Source: Comamonadaceae bacterium (lineage in GTDB: Bacteria > Pseudomonadota > Gammaproteobacteria > Burkholderiales > Burkholderiaceae_C). From it: a stretch of 47,618 bases of DNA. Each line of letters begins with the position of its first letter. Within the stretch, counting starts at the first letter, position 1. The notes beneath the pieces were generated by a model. The model did not search any database, was not told the DNA's origin, and saw only the letters and a list, made by a program, of their open reading frames with translations. The position numbers and the translations under genes were made by a program. Positions 1 to 9,602 of this stretch are shown here, piece by piece. The stretch lies in assembly GCA_947374485.1 (NCBI GenBank), contig CANCCF010000013.1:1-47618 (forward strand), in the 5' to 3' direction.

Positions 1-2
1 AA

Positions 3-1592
3 CTGGCCCACTTCTATCAGGACATTTTGCGCTGGGCCCTGCTACACAAGCTGGCCACGGTGGCGCTGGCTATTGCCGTATTTGCCACCAGCCTCTTCAT
101 GCTGCCGCTTCTGGGCACCGAGTTCGTGCCCAAGGCCGACTTCTCGGAAATGTCGGTGAACTTCTACACGCCGGTGGGCTCCTCGCTGGAGGCCACCGAG
201 GCCAAGACGCTGCAGGCCGAGGCCATCATCCGCAGCTTTCCCGAGGTGCGCTACACGCTCTCCACCATCAACACCGGCACGGCCCAGGGCAAGATGTACG
301 CCAGCGTCTATGTGCGCCTGGTGGACCGCAAGGCGCGCAGCCGCAGCGTGGACCAGATGGCCGTGGTGCTGCGCCAGCGCCTGGCAGGCGTTGCGGGCAT
401 GACGGTCACGCACACCGGCCTGCTCGATGCCATTGGCGGCAACAAGCCGGTGACCTTTTCCATTCTGGGCAGTGACACCGCCGAGCTCGAACGCCTGACT
501 GGGCTGGCGCTGGACAAGATCCGCAACACGCCCGGCCTGGTGGACCTGGACTCCAGCGTCAAGCCCAACAAGCCCACGCTCGATGTGCAGGTGCAGCGCG
601 AGGCCGCCTCCGACCTGGGCCTGAACGTGGGCCAGATCGGCAACGCGCTGCGCACCCTGGTGGCAGGCCGCACCGTGGGCAACTGGCGCGCCCCCGACGA
701 CCAGACCTATGACGTCAACGTGCGACTGGCCCCCGAGGCCAGAGACAGCGCGCAGGACCTGGAGCTGCTGCCCTTTGCTGTGGCCAACCCCGACGGCACC
801 ACGCGCCTGGTGCGCCTGAACCAGCTGGCCCATGTGGTGCCCTCCACCGGCCCCAACCAGATCAACCGGCGCGAGCTCACGCGCGAGGTGTCCATCAGCG
901 CCAACGTCTCGGGCCGCTCGGCCGGTGAGGTGTCGGCCGACATCAAGACCGCCATGGACACGATTGCCATGCCGCCGGGCTACCGCTACCAGTTCAGCGG
1001 CTCCACCAAGGACATGGCCGAGTCCTTTGCCTATGCCGTCTCCGCGCTGGCCATGGCCGTCATCTTCATCTACATGATTCTGGCCAGCCAGTTCAAGAGC
1101 TTCCTGCAGCCCCTGGCGCTGATGACCGCCCTGCCCCTCACGCTGATTGGGGTGGTGCTGGCACTGCTGCTGTTCAACTCCACGCTCTCCATGTTCTCGG
1201 TGATTGGCGTGGTGATGCTCATGGGCCTGGTGACCAAGAACGCGATTTTGCTGGTGGACTTTGCCATCCGTGCGCGCGAAGAACACACGGACCAACACGG
1301 CCAACTGGTGCCCGGCATGGAGCGCAACGCCGCCCTGCTGATGGCCGCCCGCGTGCGGCTGCGCCCCATCCTGATGACCACCTTGGCCATGATCTTCGGC
1401 ATGGTGCCGCTGGCCTTTGCCCTCTCGGAAGGTTCGGAGCAGCGCGCGCCCATGGGGCAGGCTGTGATTGGTGGCGTCATCACCTCCAGCCTGCTCACCT
1501 TGGTGGTGGTGCCGGTGGTGTACTGCTACATGGACGACCTGGCGCAATGGCTGCGCCGCCGTTTCAGCCCGGCCGCGGTGTCTGTCACCTAA
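3..1592 (+). CDS. RND family efflux pump permease, C-terminal part (5' end outside window)
   Basis: The reading frame is open from the first bases of the window (LAHFYQDI before the first possible TTG codon at 27), so this is the 3' part of a longer gene. It begins just before the membrane helix that follows the first half of an AcrB/MexB-type (HAE1) pump. It then shows the large periplasmic porter/docking region (about residues 45-335) and five hydrophobic helices. GLVTKNAILLVDFA matches the proton-relay helix that carries the conserved Lys in AcrB. Such pumps work as inner-membrane trimers with a periplasmic adaptor and a TolC-type channel. A TolC-family gene lies about 1.1 kb downstream, but two unrelated genes separate them, so pairing is only a guess. 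The substrate cannot be read from the sequence. Confidence 0.93.
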   Translation: MAHFYQDILRWALLHKLATVALAIAVFATSLFMLPLLGTEFVPKADFSEMSVNFYTPVGSSLEATEAKTLQAEAIIRSFPEVRYTLSTINTGTAQGKMYASVYVRLVDRKARSRSVDQMAVVLRQRLAGVAGMTVTHTGLLDAIGGNKPVTFSILGSDTAELERLTGLALDKIRNTPGLVDLDSSVKPNKPTLDVQVQREAASDLGLNVGQIGNALRTLVAGRTVGNWRAPDDQTYDVNVRLAPEARDSAQDLELLPFAVANPDGTTRLVRLNQLAHVVPSTGPNQINRRELTREVSISANVSGRSAGEVSADIKTAMDTIAMPPGYRYQFSGSTKDMAESFAYAVSALAMAVIFIYMILASQFKSFLQPLALMTALPLTLIGVVLALLLFNSTLSMFSVIGVVMLMGLVTKNAILLVDFAIRAREEHTDQHGQLVPGMERNAALLMAARVRLRPILMTTLAMIFGMVPLAFALSEGSEQRAPMGQAVIGGVITSSLLTLVVVPVVYCYMDDLAQWLRRRFSPAAVSVT

Positions 1593-1637
1593 AATTGCTT
1601 ACAATCCATCAACATACCCCCTAGGAGTATTTCTATC

Positions 1638-2300
1638 ATGCCCGCCATTGACGTCCAAACCGCCCGCTTCAACATGATCGAACAGCAGATCCGCCCCTGG
1701 AACGTGCTGGACGCCGGCGTGCTGGCCCTGCTGGCGTCGGTGCGCCGCGACGCCTTTGTGCCCGAGGCCTACAAGGCCTTGGCCTATGCCGATATGGAAA
1801 TCCCGCTGCCCGGCGGCCAGTGCATGCTGGCGCCCCGCCTGGAAGCGCGCCTGCTGCAGGACCTGGCCATCAAGAAAACCGACAAGGTGCTGGAGATCGG
1901 CACCGGCTCGGGCTTTCTCACCGCACTCTTGGCGCACCAGGCGGCCAGCGTGCTGTCGCTGGAGCTCTCACCCGAACTCGTGGCGCTGGCCAAAGGCAAC
2001 CTGCAAAAGGCCGGCATCAGCAACGCCGATGTACGCCAGGGCGACGGCGCCCACGGTGCGGCGGCACACGGCCCGTTTGATGTGATCGTGCTGGGTGGCT
2101 CGGTGGCCGAAGTGCCGCAGGAACTGCTGCAGCAACTCAAGGTCGGCGGGCGCCTGGGCGCCGTGGTGGGCGATGAGCCGGTGATGTGCGGCACCTTTGT
2201 CACCCGCACCAGCGCCACCGATTTCCGCACCGTGCAGCCCTGGGATTGCGACGCGCCGCGTTTGCAAAACTTTGCGGAAAAATCACGCTTCACCTTTTGA
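1638..2300 (+). CDS. pcm: Protein-L-isoaspartate O-methyltransferase family protein
   Basis: This 220-residue protein matches the PCMT family, which uses S-adenosylmethionine to methylate isoaspartyl residues in damaged proteins. The SAM-binding loop LEIGTGSGF lies at about residues 85-93, and FNMIEQQIRPW near the N-terminus is typical of the proteobacterial branch next to rhodanese/TolC genes. The start at 1638 is supported by an AGGAG ribosome site about 12 bases upstream. A weak -10-like TACAAT (1600-1605) precedes it, without a convincing -35. Members of this branch often diverge from Pcm at the catalytic region, so the substrate is less certain than the fold. It forms a run with the rhodanese and TolC genes downstream. 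Confidence 0.85.
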   Translation: MPAIDVQTARFNMIEQQIRPWNVLDAGVLALLASVRRDAFVPEAYKALAYADMEIPLPGGQCMLAPRLEARLLQDLAIKKTDKVLEIGTGSGFLTALLAHQAASVLSLELSPELVALAKGNLQKAGISNADVRQGDGAHGAAAHGPFDVIVLGGSVAEVPQELLQQLKVGGRLGAVVGDEPVMCGTFVTRTSATDFRTVQPWDCDAPRLQNFAEKSRFTF

Positions 2301-2322
2301 TTCCCAACGAAGATCGACACCC

Positions 2323-2664
2323 ATGATTACGCAATTTCGCCCCCGTGACCTGAGCGCCTGGCTGGCCCAACTGGGGCCCGACGCGGCCCCCGTGGTGCTG
2401 GATGTGCGCGAGCCCGCCGAGCTGCAAATCGCCAGCGTCAAGGCCGAGGGCTTCACCCTGCTGACCATCCCCATGGGTACCGTGCCGCTGCGTCTGGCCG
2501 AGCTGGACCCTGAGCGCCCAATAGCCTGCCTGTGCCACCACGGTGGGCGCAGCATGCAGGTCGCGCAGTTCCTGGCCAGCCGCGGCTTTGGGAACGTGGC
2601 CAATATTGCCGGTGGCATCCACGCCTGGGCTGCTGAAGTCGACCCCAGCCTGGCCACCTACTGA
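2323..2664 (+). CDS. Rhodanese-like domain protein (single domain)
   Basis: This is a 113-residue single rhodanese domain. The active-site loop is CHHGGRS, with the candidate persulfide-carrying Cys in CLCHHGG, and DVREPAEL is the CH2A-type motif near the N-terminus. Such proteins transfer sulfane sulfur. The physiological partner is not evident here. I chose ATG 2323 because upstream in-frame codons run through the end of pcm and the domain begins right after this Met. It sits 22 bases after pcm and 28 bases before the TolC gene, an arrangement common in Comamonadaceae. Confidence 0.9.
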   Translation: MITQFRPRDLSAWLAQLGPDAAPVVLDVREPAELQIASVKAEGFTLLTIPMGTVPLRLAELDPERPIACLCHHGGRSMQVAQFLASRGFGNVANIAGGIHAWAAEVDPSLATY

Positions 2665-2692
2665 AACCTTACCCCTTACCCGAAAGCGCCCC

Positions 2693-4048
2693 ATGAACCG
2701 CCACTGCACCCGCAAACCCCGCACCCTGAATCCCTTGCGCCTGCTGCCCCTGTTGGCCGCCCTGGGGGCGGGCTTTGCCGGGCCAGCCCAGGCGCAAAGT
2801 CTGGTGGACCTGTTCCAGGCGGCCAAGGGTTATGACGCCACGTACCAATCCGCCAAGGCGCAGGCGGTGGCTACCGTGGCCAAGGGTGAGCAGGCCCGGG
2901 CCGGCATTCTGCCCACCGTGGGCCTGGGCGCAGGCGCCAGCCAGACCAACCAGGACAGCTCGCTGGCCTCCCTCAACGGCCGCAGCTTCAACACCCAGCA
3001 GGCGCAAATCTCGGCCTCGCAGCCGCTCTACCGCCCGGCCAACCAGGCCGCGTATGAACAAGGCAAGAAGAGCAGCGACATCGCCCAGTCGCAACTCGTG
3101 GCCGCCGAGCAGGACCTGATCGTGCGCGTCAGCCAGGCCTACTTTGATGTGCTGGCCGCTACCGACACACTGACCTTTTTGCGCAGCCAAAAGGATGCCG
3201 TGGCCGAACAGCTGGCCTCGGCCAAGCGCAACTTCGAGGTCGGCACCTCCACCATCGTCGACACCCGCGATGCGCAGGCCCGTTTTGACCTGACCACCGC
3301 CCAGGAGCTGGCCGCCGACAACGACCTGCGCGTCAAATCCCTGGCCCTTGATCAGTTGGTGGGCCAGAGCGGCACCGCACCCAAGCCCCTGCTGGCGCCC
3401 GTGGTGCTGGGCGAGGTGCAGCCCGCCGACGTGAACGCGTGGGTACAACAGGCACAGGACAACAACCCCGCCGTGCAGCAAAGCCAGATCGCGCTGGAGG
3501 TGGCCAAACTGGAAACCGAAAAAGCCAACGCAGGCCACAAGCCCACGCTGGACCTGACCGGCAGCTACGGTGTGGCCAACAACAACGGAAGCACCACCAC
3601 CAACGGCAGCTACACCACCAATGTGGCCACCGTGGGCCTGAGTTTTAATTTGCCCCTGTTTGCGGGCTACGCCATCCAGAACCGGGTGAAGGAAACCCTG
3701 GCCCTGGAAGACAAGGCCCGCAGCGACCTGGACGCCGCCAAACGCACGGTGGCCCAGGCCACCCGCACCGCCTTCTTTGGCGTGCAGTCCGGCCTGTCGC
3801 AGGTCAAAGCCTACGAGGCGGCTGAGGCCTCCAGCCAAAGCGCACTCGACGCCAACAAGCTGGGCTACCAGGTGGGTGTGAAGATCAACATCGACGTGCT
3901 CAACGCCCAAAGCCAGCTCTTCAGCACCAAGGCCACGCTGGCCAAGGCACGCTATGACGTGCTGGTGGGTGGCCTGAAGCTGCGCCAGGCCAGCGGGGTG
4001 TTGAAGGACGACGACCTGCAGCCGATCAACGCGCAGTTGGCGCCATAG
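2693..4048 (+). CDS. TolC family outer membrane channel protein
   Basis: This 451-residue protein has a cleavable signal peptide (hydrophobic LRLLPLLAALGAGFAGPAQA, cleavage near residue 28) followed by two repeated outer-membrane-efflux (OEP) units, the TolC layout. The heptad-rich alpha-helical stretches and the Gly/Asn/Thr-rich strand segment around residues 290-315 fit a trimeric beta-barrel with a periplasmic tunnel. It would serve type I secretion or RND/MFS export. No ABC or adaptor gene adjoins it, so it is probably a shared channel, as TolC is. ATG 2693 is used because it starts the signal peptide. Confidence 0.92.
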   Translation: MNRHCTRKPRTLNPLRLLPLLAALGAGFAGPAQAQSLVDLFQAAKGYDATYQSAKAQAVATVAKGEQARAGILPTVGLGAGASQTNQDSSLASLNGRSFNTQQAQISASQPLYRPANQAAYEQGKKSSDIAQSQLVAAEQDLIVRVSQAYFDVLAATDTLTFLRSQKDAVAEQLASAKRNFEVGTSTIVDTRDAQARFDLTTAQELAADNDLRVKSLALDQLVGQSGTAPKPLLAPVVLGEVQPADVNAWVQQAQDNNPAVQQSQIALEVAKLETEKANAGHKPTLDLTGSYGVANNNGSTTTNGSYTTNVATVGLSFNLPLFAGYAIQNRVKETLALEDKARSDLDAAKRTVAQATRTAFFGVQSGLSQVKAYEAAEASSQSALDANKLGYQVGVKINIDVLNAQSQLFSTKATLAKARYDVLVGGLKLRQASGVLKDDDLQPINAQLAP

Positions 4049-4112
4049 GCGCCTAAGGCACATTGGGCGCCTTGGGCGCAGGCGCCTGCATCAGCTTCTG
4101 CCGCCTTGGCGC

Positions 4113-5393
4113 TCAGCCCCACAGGGTATCCAAAGCCTCCAGCGTCCGGCGCGTGGCACCCTGGTGGGCCAGACTCCACGCCAGTGCGCAATGCCGTGCG
4201 TGCTCCAGCGCCACCGGGTCGTGCAGCAGTTCCTGTGCTGCGCTTAGGGCCCGTTCCAGGTGCGCACAGCGCAAGGCCGCACCCGCTGCAACGGCCAACT
4301 CCGCCGCCTCGGCAAAGTTGAAGGTGTGCGGGCCCATCAGCACCGGGCAGGCACAGGCTGCGGCCTCGATCAGGTTCTGTCCGCCCAGGGGCGCGAAGCT
4401 GCCGCCCAGCAGGGCCGCATCGGCCAGGCCGTAGTACAGCGCCATCTCACCCAGTGAATCGCCCAGCCACACGTCCGCTACGGTAGGAGCGTCGTGCCAG
4501 CCACTGCGGCGGGAGACTGACAAGCCGGCAGCCTTCAACAGCACGGCCACCGCATCAAAACGCTGCGGGTGGCGTGGCACGATGAGCCATTGCACGTGCA
4601 GCGGCTGGCCTGCGGCGGTGCGGCGTGCCAGGGCGTCCAGCAGCATCTGCTCCTCGCCCTCGCGCGCGCTGGCAAACATGAGCACCGGACGCTGGCTGTC
4701 CGCACGCCAGGCACGCCCTTGGGCCAGCTGCGCGGCGTTGGGCGCGGCGTCGAATTTCAGGTTGCCGGTGACGCCTTGCACCGGTGCGCCGAGCAGGCGC
4801 AGGCGGCGGGCGTCGTCTTCGGTCTGCGCCCACACGGCGGTCAAATTTTCATAGGCCGGGCGGGCCAGCCAAGCCAGACGCAGGGCCTGGCGCAAGCTCT
4901 TTTCGCTCAGGCGCGCGTTCACCAGGCACAGGGGAATGCGGGCCGCCTTGCAGGCCGCCACCATGTTCGGCCAGACCTCGGTTTCCATCAGCAGGCCGAT
5001 GCGTGGCCGGAAGTGCGTGAGAAAACGCTCCACCGTACCGGGTGTGTCCCAGGGCTGCCAGACCTGCACATCCCCGTCACGCAGCAAGGCCCTGCCCTGC
5101 TCCCAGCCCGTGGCGGTGCCGTGGGTGAGCAGCAGCCGCAAGCCCGGTCGGCGCGCACGCAGGGCAGCAAGCAACACCGCAGCGGCGCGGGTTTCGCCCA
5201 GCGACACGGCATGCAGCCAGACAAAGGCCTGGCCAGGCACCGGTGTTGGTGCGGGAAAGTCATAGTGACCAAAGCGCTGCTCCACCGCGTGGGCATAACC
5301 CGGCTCGCTCGCGGCACGGGCGCGCAGCTTGCGCCTGAGAAAGGGCTGCGCCAGCCACAGGGCCAGCGAATAGAGCGCCCGGATCACCGGCAC
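4113..5393 (-). CDS. waaA: 3-deoxy-D-manno-octulosonic acid (Kdo) transferase
   Basis: This 426-residue protein is a member of the WaaA/KdtA GT30 family, which adds Kdo from CMP-Kdo to lipid A precursor on the cytoplasmic face of the inner membrane. An N-terminal hydrophobic anchor (about residues 1-20) precedes the N-terminal Rossmann domain with VSLGETRAA and METEVWPNM. The C-terminal domain has the family hallmark around SLGEMALYYGLADAALLGGS followed by GGQNLIEAAA. Length is normal. It overlaps the end of waaC by 10 bases, so the two are probably co-translated. The gene converges with the TolC gene. Confidence 0.96.
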   Translation of the reverse strand: MPVIRALYSLALWLAQPFLRRKLRARAASEPGYAHAVEQRFGHYDFPAPTPVPGQAFVWLHAVSLGETRAAAVLLAALRARRPGLRLLLTHGTATGWEQGRALLRDGDVQVWQPWDTPGTVERFLTHFRPRIGLLMETEVWPNMVAACKAARIPLCLVNARLSEKSLRQALRLAWLARPAYENLTAVWAQTEDDARRLRLLGAPVQGVTGNLKFDAAPNAAQLAQGRAWRADSQRPVLMFASAREGEEQMLLDALARRTAAGQPLHVQWLIVPRHPQRFDAVAVLLKAAGLSVSRRSGWHDAPTVADVWLGDSLGEMALYYGLADAALLGGSFAPLGGQNLIEAAACACPVLMGPHTFNFAEAAELAVAAGAALRCAHLERALSAAQELLHDPVALEHARHCALAWSLAHQGATRRTLEALDTLWG

Positions 5394-6433
5394 AGCAGGG
5401 GCGTGGCCAGCGCCTCCCAGGCCTGCCAGACCACCTCCACAGCGGGTGTGGGCACGGCGTACACGCAGACCTGGCGCGTATTGGCCACGCCGGTGCGCCA
5501 GGCGGTGTCGAAGTTGTAGATCTGCACATGGGCCAGCCCTAAGGCCACAGCAATGTGGCTGAGGCCACTGTCCACCCCAATCACGCCGGAACAGTGCGCC
5601 ATGGTGTCCACCAGTGCGTCCAGCGCCATGGGGGGCCAGACCCAGGCGTCCTGCAAACCCGCAGCAATCTTTTCACTCACGGCCTTCTCGGTCGCGTTGC
5701 CATGCGCCAGGGCGACGGCAAAGCCGCTGTGGTTGAGGCGCTGGCCCAGCGCAATCCAGTGGTCCAGTGGCCATTCCTTGTCCTGGCGCGAGGTGCCGTG
5801 CACCAGGGCGACCACCGGCTTGCGCGGGGCAAAGGGGTTGGCGCTGGCGCCCGGGTTGGCCAGCAGCTGGTGTGCCGCGCGGCCTTGCGGCGGCGATACG
5901 GCCAGGCCTGCAGCTTTCAAACCAAACTGCGCCTCGCCCTCCAGCGCATAGCCCAGCGCCTCGGCACACAGCAGGCGCGCGCGCTGCACCGCATGCACAT
6001 GGGGCGCGAGTGTGACGGCGCGGTCAGCGACCCAACGCGTGGGCGCCTCATAGCCCGAGCCCTCGGTGCGATTCGCCATGGCATAACGCAGGCCACCGAC
6101 GCGGGTTTGCGCCAGCCAGGCGATCAAGGCCGATTTGGTCAGGCCCTGCAGGTCGATCACCGCGTCATAGGCCTCTTGCTGCAGCGCGGCTTTGAAGGCG
6201 GCCCAATCCTGTCGGGTCGCCGATGACAAAGGGTTTTTGCGCCAGCGCCGCAGTTCGCAGGGGATGACGCGGCGTACGCCCTCGCACCGCGCCACCAGGG
6301 GCGCGAAGGCACGCTCCACCACCCAGTCGATCTGCGCGTTGGGAAGCGCGCGGCGCATGTCCTGCACCGCGGCCATGGCGTGCACCACATCGCCCAGCGA
6401 GGACAGCTTGACGATCAGGATGCGCGGCGCCAT
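5384..6433 (-). CDS. waaC: Lipopolysaccharide heptosyltransferase I
   Basis: This 349-residue GT9-family enzyme transfers the first L-glycero-D-manno-heptose to Kdo in the LPS inner core. ILIVKLSSLGDVVHAM at the N-terminus is the classic signature of heptosyltransferase I. GVDSGLSHIAVALG near residue 290 is the conserved nucleotide-sugar-binding segment. I chose ATG 6433 because the family starts immediately before this motif. The longer frame would start at a TTG at 6466 and overlap the phosphomannomutase stop. It lies between the phosphomannomutase gene and waaA in a tight operon. Confidence 0.95.
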   Translation of the reverse strand: MAPRILIVKLSSLGDVVHAMAAVQDMRRALPNAQIDWVVERAFAPLVARCEGVRRVIPCELRRWRKNPLSSATRQDWAAFKAALQQEAYDAVIDLQGLTKSALIAWLAQTRVGGLRYAMANRTEGSGYEAPTRWVADRAVTLAPHVHAVQRARLLCAEALGYALEGEAQFGLKAAGLAVSPPQGRAAHQLLANPGASANPFAPRKPVVALVHGTSRQDKEWPLDHWIALGQRLNHSGFAVALAHGNATEKAVSEKIAAGLQDAWVWPPMALDALVDTMAHCSGVIGVDSGLSHIAVALGLAHVQIYNFDTAWRTGVANTRQVCVYAVPTPAVEVVWQAWEALATPLLCR

Positions 6434-6462
6434 GGCGGCGGCAGTTTTGGAAACGCCCAGGC

Positions 6463-7845
6463 TCAATGCGCGCTTTCCTCGATTTGGGCGTCGGGCATTG
6501 CAGAACGCAGCAGCGCCAGCATGGCCGTCTGGATGCGCTCCAGCGCCTCGGGCGTGTGGCCCTCAAAGCGCAGCACCAGTACCGGCGTGGTGTTGGAGGC
6601 GCGCACCAGGCCAAAACCGTCCGGCCAGTCCACGCGCAGGCCGTCGATGGTGTTGACCACTGCCGGTGCGGCAAAGTCCACCCGGGCCACCAGCTGCTCG
6701 ACCAGACCGTGGGCCTGGCCCTCGGCGCAGGGCACATTGAGCTCGGGCGTGGAGAAGCTGGTGGGCAGGCCGTTGAGCAGGGCGCCCGCGTCGGCGGCGG
6801 CACTCACAATTTCGAGCAGGCGGCAACCGGCGTAGGTGCCGTCATCAAAACCAAACCAGCGCTCCTTGAAGAAGATGTGGCCGCTCATCTCGCCGCCCAG
6901 GGGCGAGTCGATCTCGCGCATCTTGGCCTTGATGAGGGAGTGGCCGGTCTTGAACATCAGGGCTTTGCCCCCTGCGGCTTCAATCTCGGGCGTCAGGCGC
7001 TGCGAGCATTTCACGTCAAACACAATGGTTCCGCCGGGCACGCGCGAGAGCACGTCGCGGGCGAACAGCATCATCTGGCGGTCGGGGTAGATGTTGCTGC
7101 CGTCCTTGGTGACGATGCCTAGGCGGTCGCCGTCGCCATCAAAGGCCAGGCCGAGTTCGGCGTCGCTCTCTTTCAAAGCGGCAATCAGGTCGCGCAGGTT
7201 TTCGGGCTTGCTGGGGTCGGGATGGTGGTTGGGGAAGTTGCCATCCACGTCACTGAAGAGCTCGGTGACTTCACAGCCAATGGCGCGCAGGATGGCCGGG
7301 GCCGAAGCGCCGGCCACGCCGTTGCCGGAATCGACCACGATCTTCATCGGGCGTTTCAGTTGGATGTCGCCCACAATGCGCGCCGTGTAGGCGGGCAATA
7401 CGTCAGCCTGGGTGCAGGCGCCGCCATCTTTGAGCGTCCAGCCATCGGTCTCCATCATGCGGCGCAGGGCCAGGATGTCTTCGCCGTAAATAGCCCGTCC
7501 GCCCATCACCATCTTGAAGCCGTTGTAGTCGCGCGGGTTGTGGCTGCCGGTGACCTGGATGCCACTTGCGCACAGGGTGTGGGCGGCAAAGTACAGCAGG
7601 GGCGTGGTGACCATGCCGACGTCGATCACCTGCACACCGGCCTCCACCAGGCCACGGATCAGGGCCGCGGCAAGACCGGGGCCGCTCAGGCGGCCGTCAC
7701 GGCCCACGGCCACGGTGCGCTGGCCCTGTGCCATGGCGACCGTGCCAAAGGCGCGGCCCAGGCCGAGCGCAATGTCAACGTTCAGGGTGGTGGGGGTGAT
7801 GCCCCGGATGTCATAGGCCTTGAAAATACCGGCGTGAAGCTGCAT
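6463..7845 (-). CDS. Phosphomannomutase/phosphoglucomutase
   Basis: This 460-residue alpha-D-phosphohexomutase interconverts hexose-6-phosphate and hexose-1-phosphate to supply sugar nucleotides for LPS or exopolysaccharide. All family sites are present: the phosphoserine loop TGSHNP (Ser101), the Mg-binding DGDGDR (236-241) and the sugar-binding GEMSGH (318-323). The N-terminal FKAYDIRG and normal length fit AlgC/ManB-type bifunctional enzymes. It is the first gene of the waaC-waaA operon, which fits a role in core-sugar supply. Mannose versus glucose preference cannot be judged from sequence alone. Confidence 0.95.
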   Translation of the reverse strand: MQLHAGIFKAYDIRGITPTTLNVDIALGLGRAFGTVAMAQGQRTVAVGRDGRLSGPGLAAALIRGLVEAGVQVIDVGMVTTPLLYFAAHTLCASGIQVTGSHNPRDYNGFKMVMGGRAIYGEDILALRRMMETDGWTLKDGGACTQADVLPAYTARIVGDIQLKRPMKIVVDSGNGVAGASAPAILRAIGCEVTELFSDVDGNFPNHHPDPSKPENLRDLIAALKESDAELGLAFDGDGDRLGIVTKDGSNIYPDRQMMLFARDVLSRVPGGTIVFDVKCSQRLTPEIEAAGGKALMFKTGHSLIKAKMREIDSPLGGEMSGHIFFKERWFGFDDGTYAGCRLLEIVSAAADAGALLNGLPTSFSTPELNVPCAEGQAHGLVEQLVARVDFAAPAVVNTIDGLRVDWPDGFGLVRASNTTPVLVLRFEGHTPEALERIQTAMLALLRSAMPDAQIEESAH

Positions 7846-7992
7846 GCGTTTCCCTTGTTGGCGCTTGTGTGGGCCACGGCTGTGGCCCCTTGTGGTGGCC
7901 GCCCATTGTAGGTGCAGGGTCGCCCCGGATCTGCCACAGCCACATGTCCGGAAACGGCCAGTTTTTCAATCGGCGCTGCGTATCATGCAGCC

Positions 7993-9600
7993 ATGTCCAC
8001 CGCGCTTGCCCCTGCCCCATGGGCCCTTGATGCCGAGGCCTGCTACCTGGCGCTCAAGGCCCATGACGCGCGCTTTGACGGCCAGTTTTTTACAGCCGTC
8101 AGCAGCACCGGCATCTACTGCCGCCCGGTCTGCCGGGTGCGCACACCCAAGGCGGAGAACTGCCACTTTTATGTGCTGGCCGCGCAGGCCGAAGCGGCGG
8201 GTTACCGGCCCTGCCTGCGCTGCCGCCCGGAGGTGGCACCTGGCCTTTCCAACAACCTGGCCTGGAGCACGCAGGACGCTTCGGCGACGCTTGCGCAACA
8301 GGCCACAGGCTTGCTGGACGGGCTGGCGCAGGCAGACGCTGGCATGGCAAGTCCAGGCAGCACGGGTGTCGCAGGCATGGCAGGGGTAGCGGTTCGTCTG
8401 GGCGTGAGCGAGCGCCATCTGCGCCGCATTTTTGAAGCACACTGGGGCATATCACCCCTGCAATACCTGCAGACGCGCCGCCTGCTGTGCGCCAAGCAGC
8501 TCCTGACCGACACGCAGTTGCCCGTCAGCCAGGTGGCGCACTTGAGCGGCTTTGCCAGCCTGCGCCGCTTCAATGCGGCCTTTGTGGCGCATTACCGGCT
8601 GCAGCCGCGCGCCCTGCGCCGGGCAGTTGCCACGCCATCAGCCACACATCGCGCCGCCTTCGCCGCCAGAGCTGTCACCGGCATCGTGCTCAAGGCCAGC
8701 TACCGCCCGCCCTATGACGTGCCGGCGATGCTGGCCTTTTTACAGCAACGCGCCATGCCCGGCGTGGAGGCGGTGGACATGGCCACGCACAGCTACCAGC
8801 GCACCCTGGCCCTGCAGCACCACGGCCGCACGCTGACAGGCTGGGTGCAGGCGCGCTTTCTGCCCGGCACCCACACGGTGGAATTTGCCATCAGCGAAAG
8901 CCTCTTGCCTGCCCTGCCCCGCCTGATGGCCGACTTGCGCCACTTGCTGGACCTGGACGCCGACCCCGGCGCAATAGCCAGCAGCCTGGGCGCGCGCTTT
9001 GCCGGGCTGGAGGGCCTGCGTGTGCCGGGCACACTGGACGGCCTGGAGCTGGCCGTGCGCGCCGTGCTGGGCCAGCAGATCACAGTGGCGGCCGCCCGCA
9101 CGCTCGCCACCCGGCTGGTGCAGGCGCTGGGCCAACCCCTGTCCACATCCTTGACGACACCCTTTGCGGCGCTGACCCATCTGTTTCCCACGGCCCAGGC
9201 GCTGGCCGGGGCAACCGGCGAGGCCCTGGGTGCTTTGGGCATCGTGCGCCAGCGCCAGGCGGCCATTCAGGCGCTCGCGCAAGCTGTGGCCAGCGGCACG
9301 ATGCGCCTGCGCGCCGGTGCCGATGTGGCGCAGACCCAGGCCGCCCTGCTGGCCCTGCCCGGCATCGGCCCCTGGACGGCCCACTACATTGCCATGCGCG
9401 CCCTGCGCTGGCCCGATGCCTTTCCGGCAGGCGACGTGGCCCTGCACAGCGCCCTGGGCCTGCGCCAGCACAAGGCGCCCGCCGCCGAGGCCGAGCGCCT
9501 GTCACAGGCCTGGCGGCCCTGGCGAAGCTATGCCGTGGTGCGGGCCTGGCATGCCCTGTCCTTGCCTCACAACCCACTCGACTCGCGCACTGGAGATTGA
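7993..9600 (+). CDS. Ada-type methyl-sensor / AraC HTH fused to AlkA DNA-3-methyladenine glycosylase II
   Basis: This is a 535-residue fusion. The N-terminal Ada methylphosphotriester domain carries four Cys at 43, 47, 74 and 77, the same spacing as the Zn ligands of E. coli Ada (38, 42, 69, 72). An AraC-type helix-turn-helix follows (about 115-215). The C-terminal half is AlkA-like, with the helix-hairpin-helix LPGIGPWTAHY and the catalytic Asp in FPAGDVAL. The predicted protein therefore senses methylated DNA, regulates transcription and excises alkylated bases. It lacks the O6-methylguanine methyltransferase domain of Ada, which is encoded by the next gene. ATG 7993 is chosen because it directly precedes the Ada domain. 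Confidence 0.94.
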   Translation: MSTALAPAPWALDAEACYLALKAHDARFDGQFFTAVSSTGIYCRPVCRVRTPKAENCHFYVLAAQAEAAGYRPCLRCRPEVAPGLSNNLAWSTQDASATLAQQATGLLDGLAQADAGMASPGSTGVAGMAGVAVRLGVSERHLRRIFEAHWGISPLQYLQTRRLLCAKQLLTDTQLPVSQVAHLSGFASLRRFNAAFVAHYRLQPRALRRAVATPSATHRAAFAARAVTGIVLKASYRPPYDVPAMLAFLQQRAMPGVEAVDMATHSYQRTLALQHHGRTLTGWVQARFLPGTHTVEFAISESLLPALPRLMADLRHLLDLDADPGAIASSLGARFAGLEGLRVPGTLDGLELAVRAVLGQQITVAAARTLATRLVQALGQPLSTSLTTPFAALTHLFPTAQALAGATGEALGALGIVRQRQAAIQALAQAVASGTMRLRAGADVAQTQAALLALPGIGPWTAHYIAMRALRWPDAFPAGDVALHSALGLRQHKAPAAEAERLSQAWRPWRSYAVVRAWHALSLPHNPLDSRTGD

Positions 9601-9602
9601 CC

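Noticed and set aside
27..1592. TTG 27 as the true start of the RND pump gene.
   Set aside because: The frame is open to the window edge and the protein begins mid-domain, so the gene starts upstream of the window.
4047..4072. AGGCGCC/GGCGCCT hairpin between the convergent TolC and waaA genes, as a terminator.
   Set aside because: There is a 7-bp stem with a 12-base loop and no T run on either side, and GGCGCC recurs several times nearby by composition.
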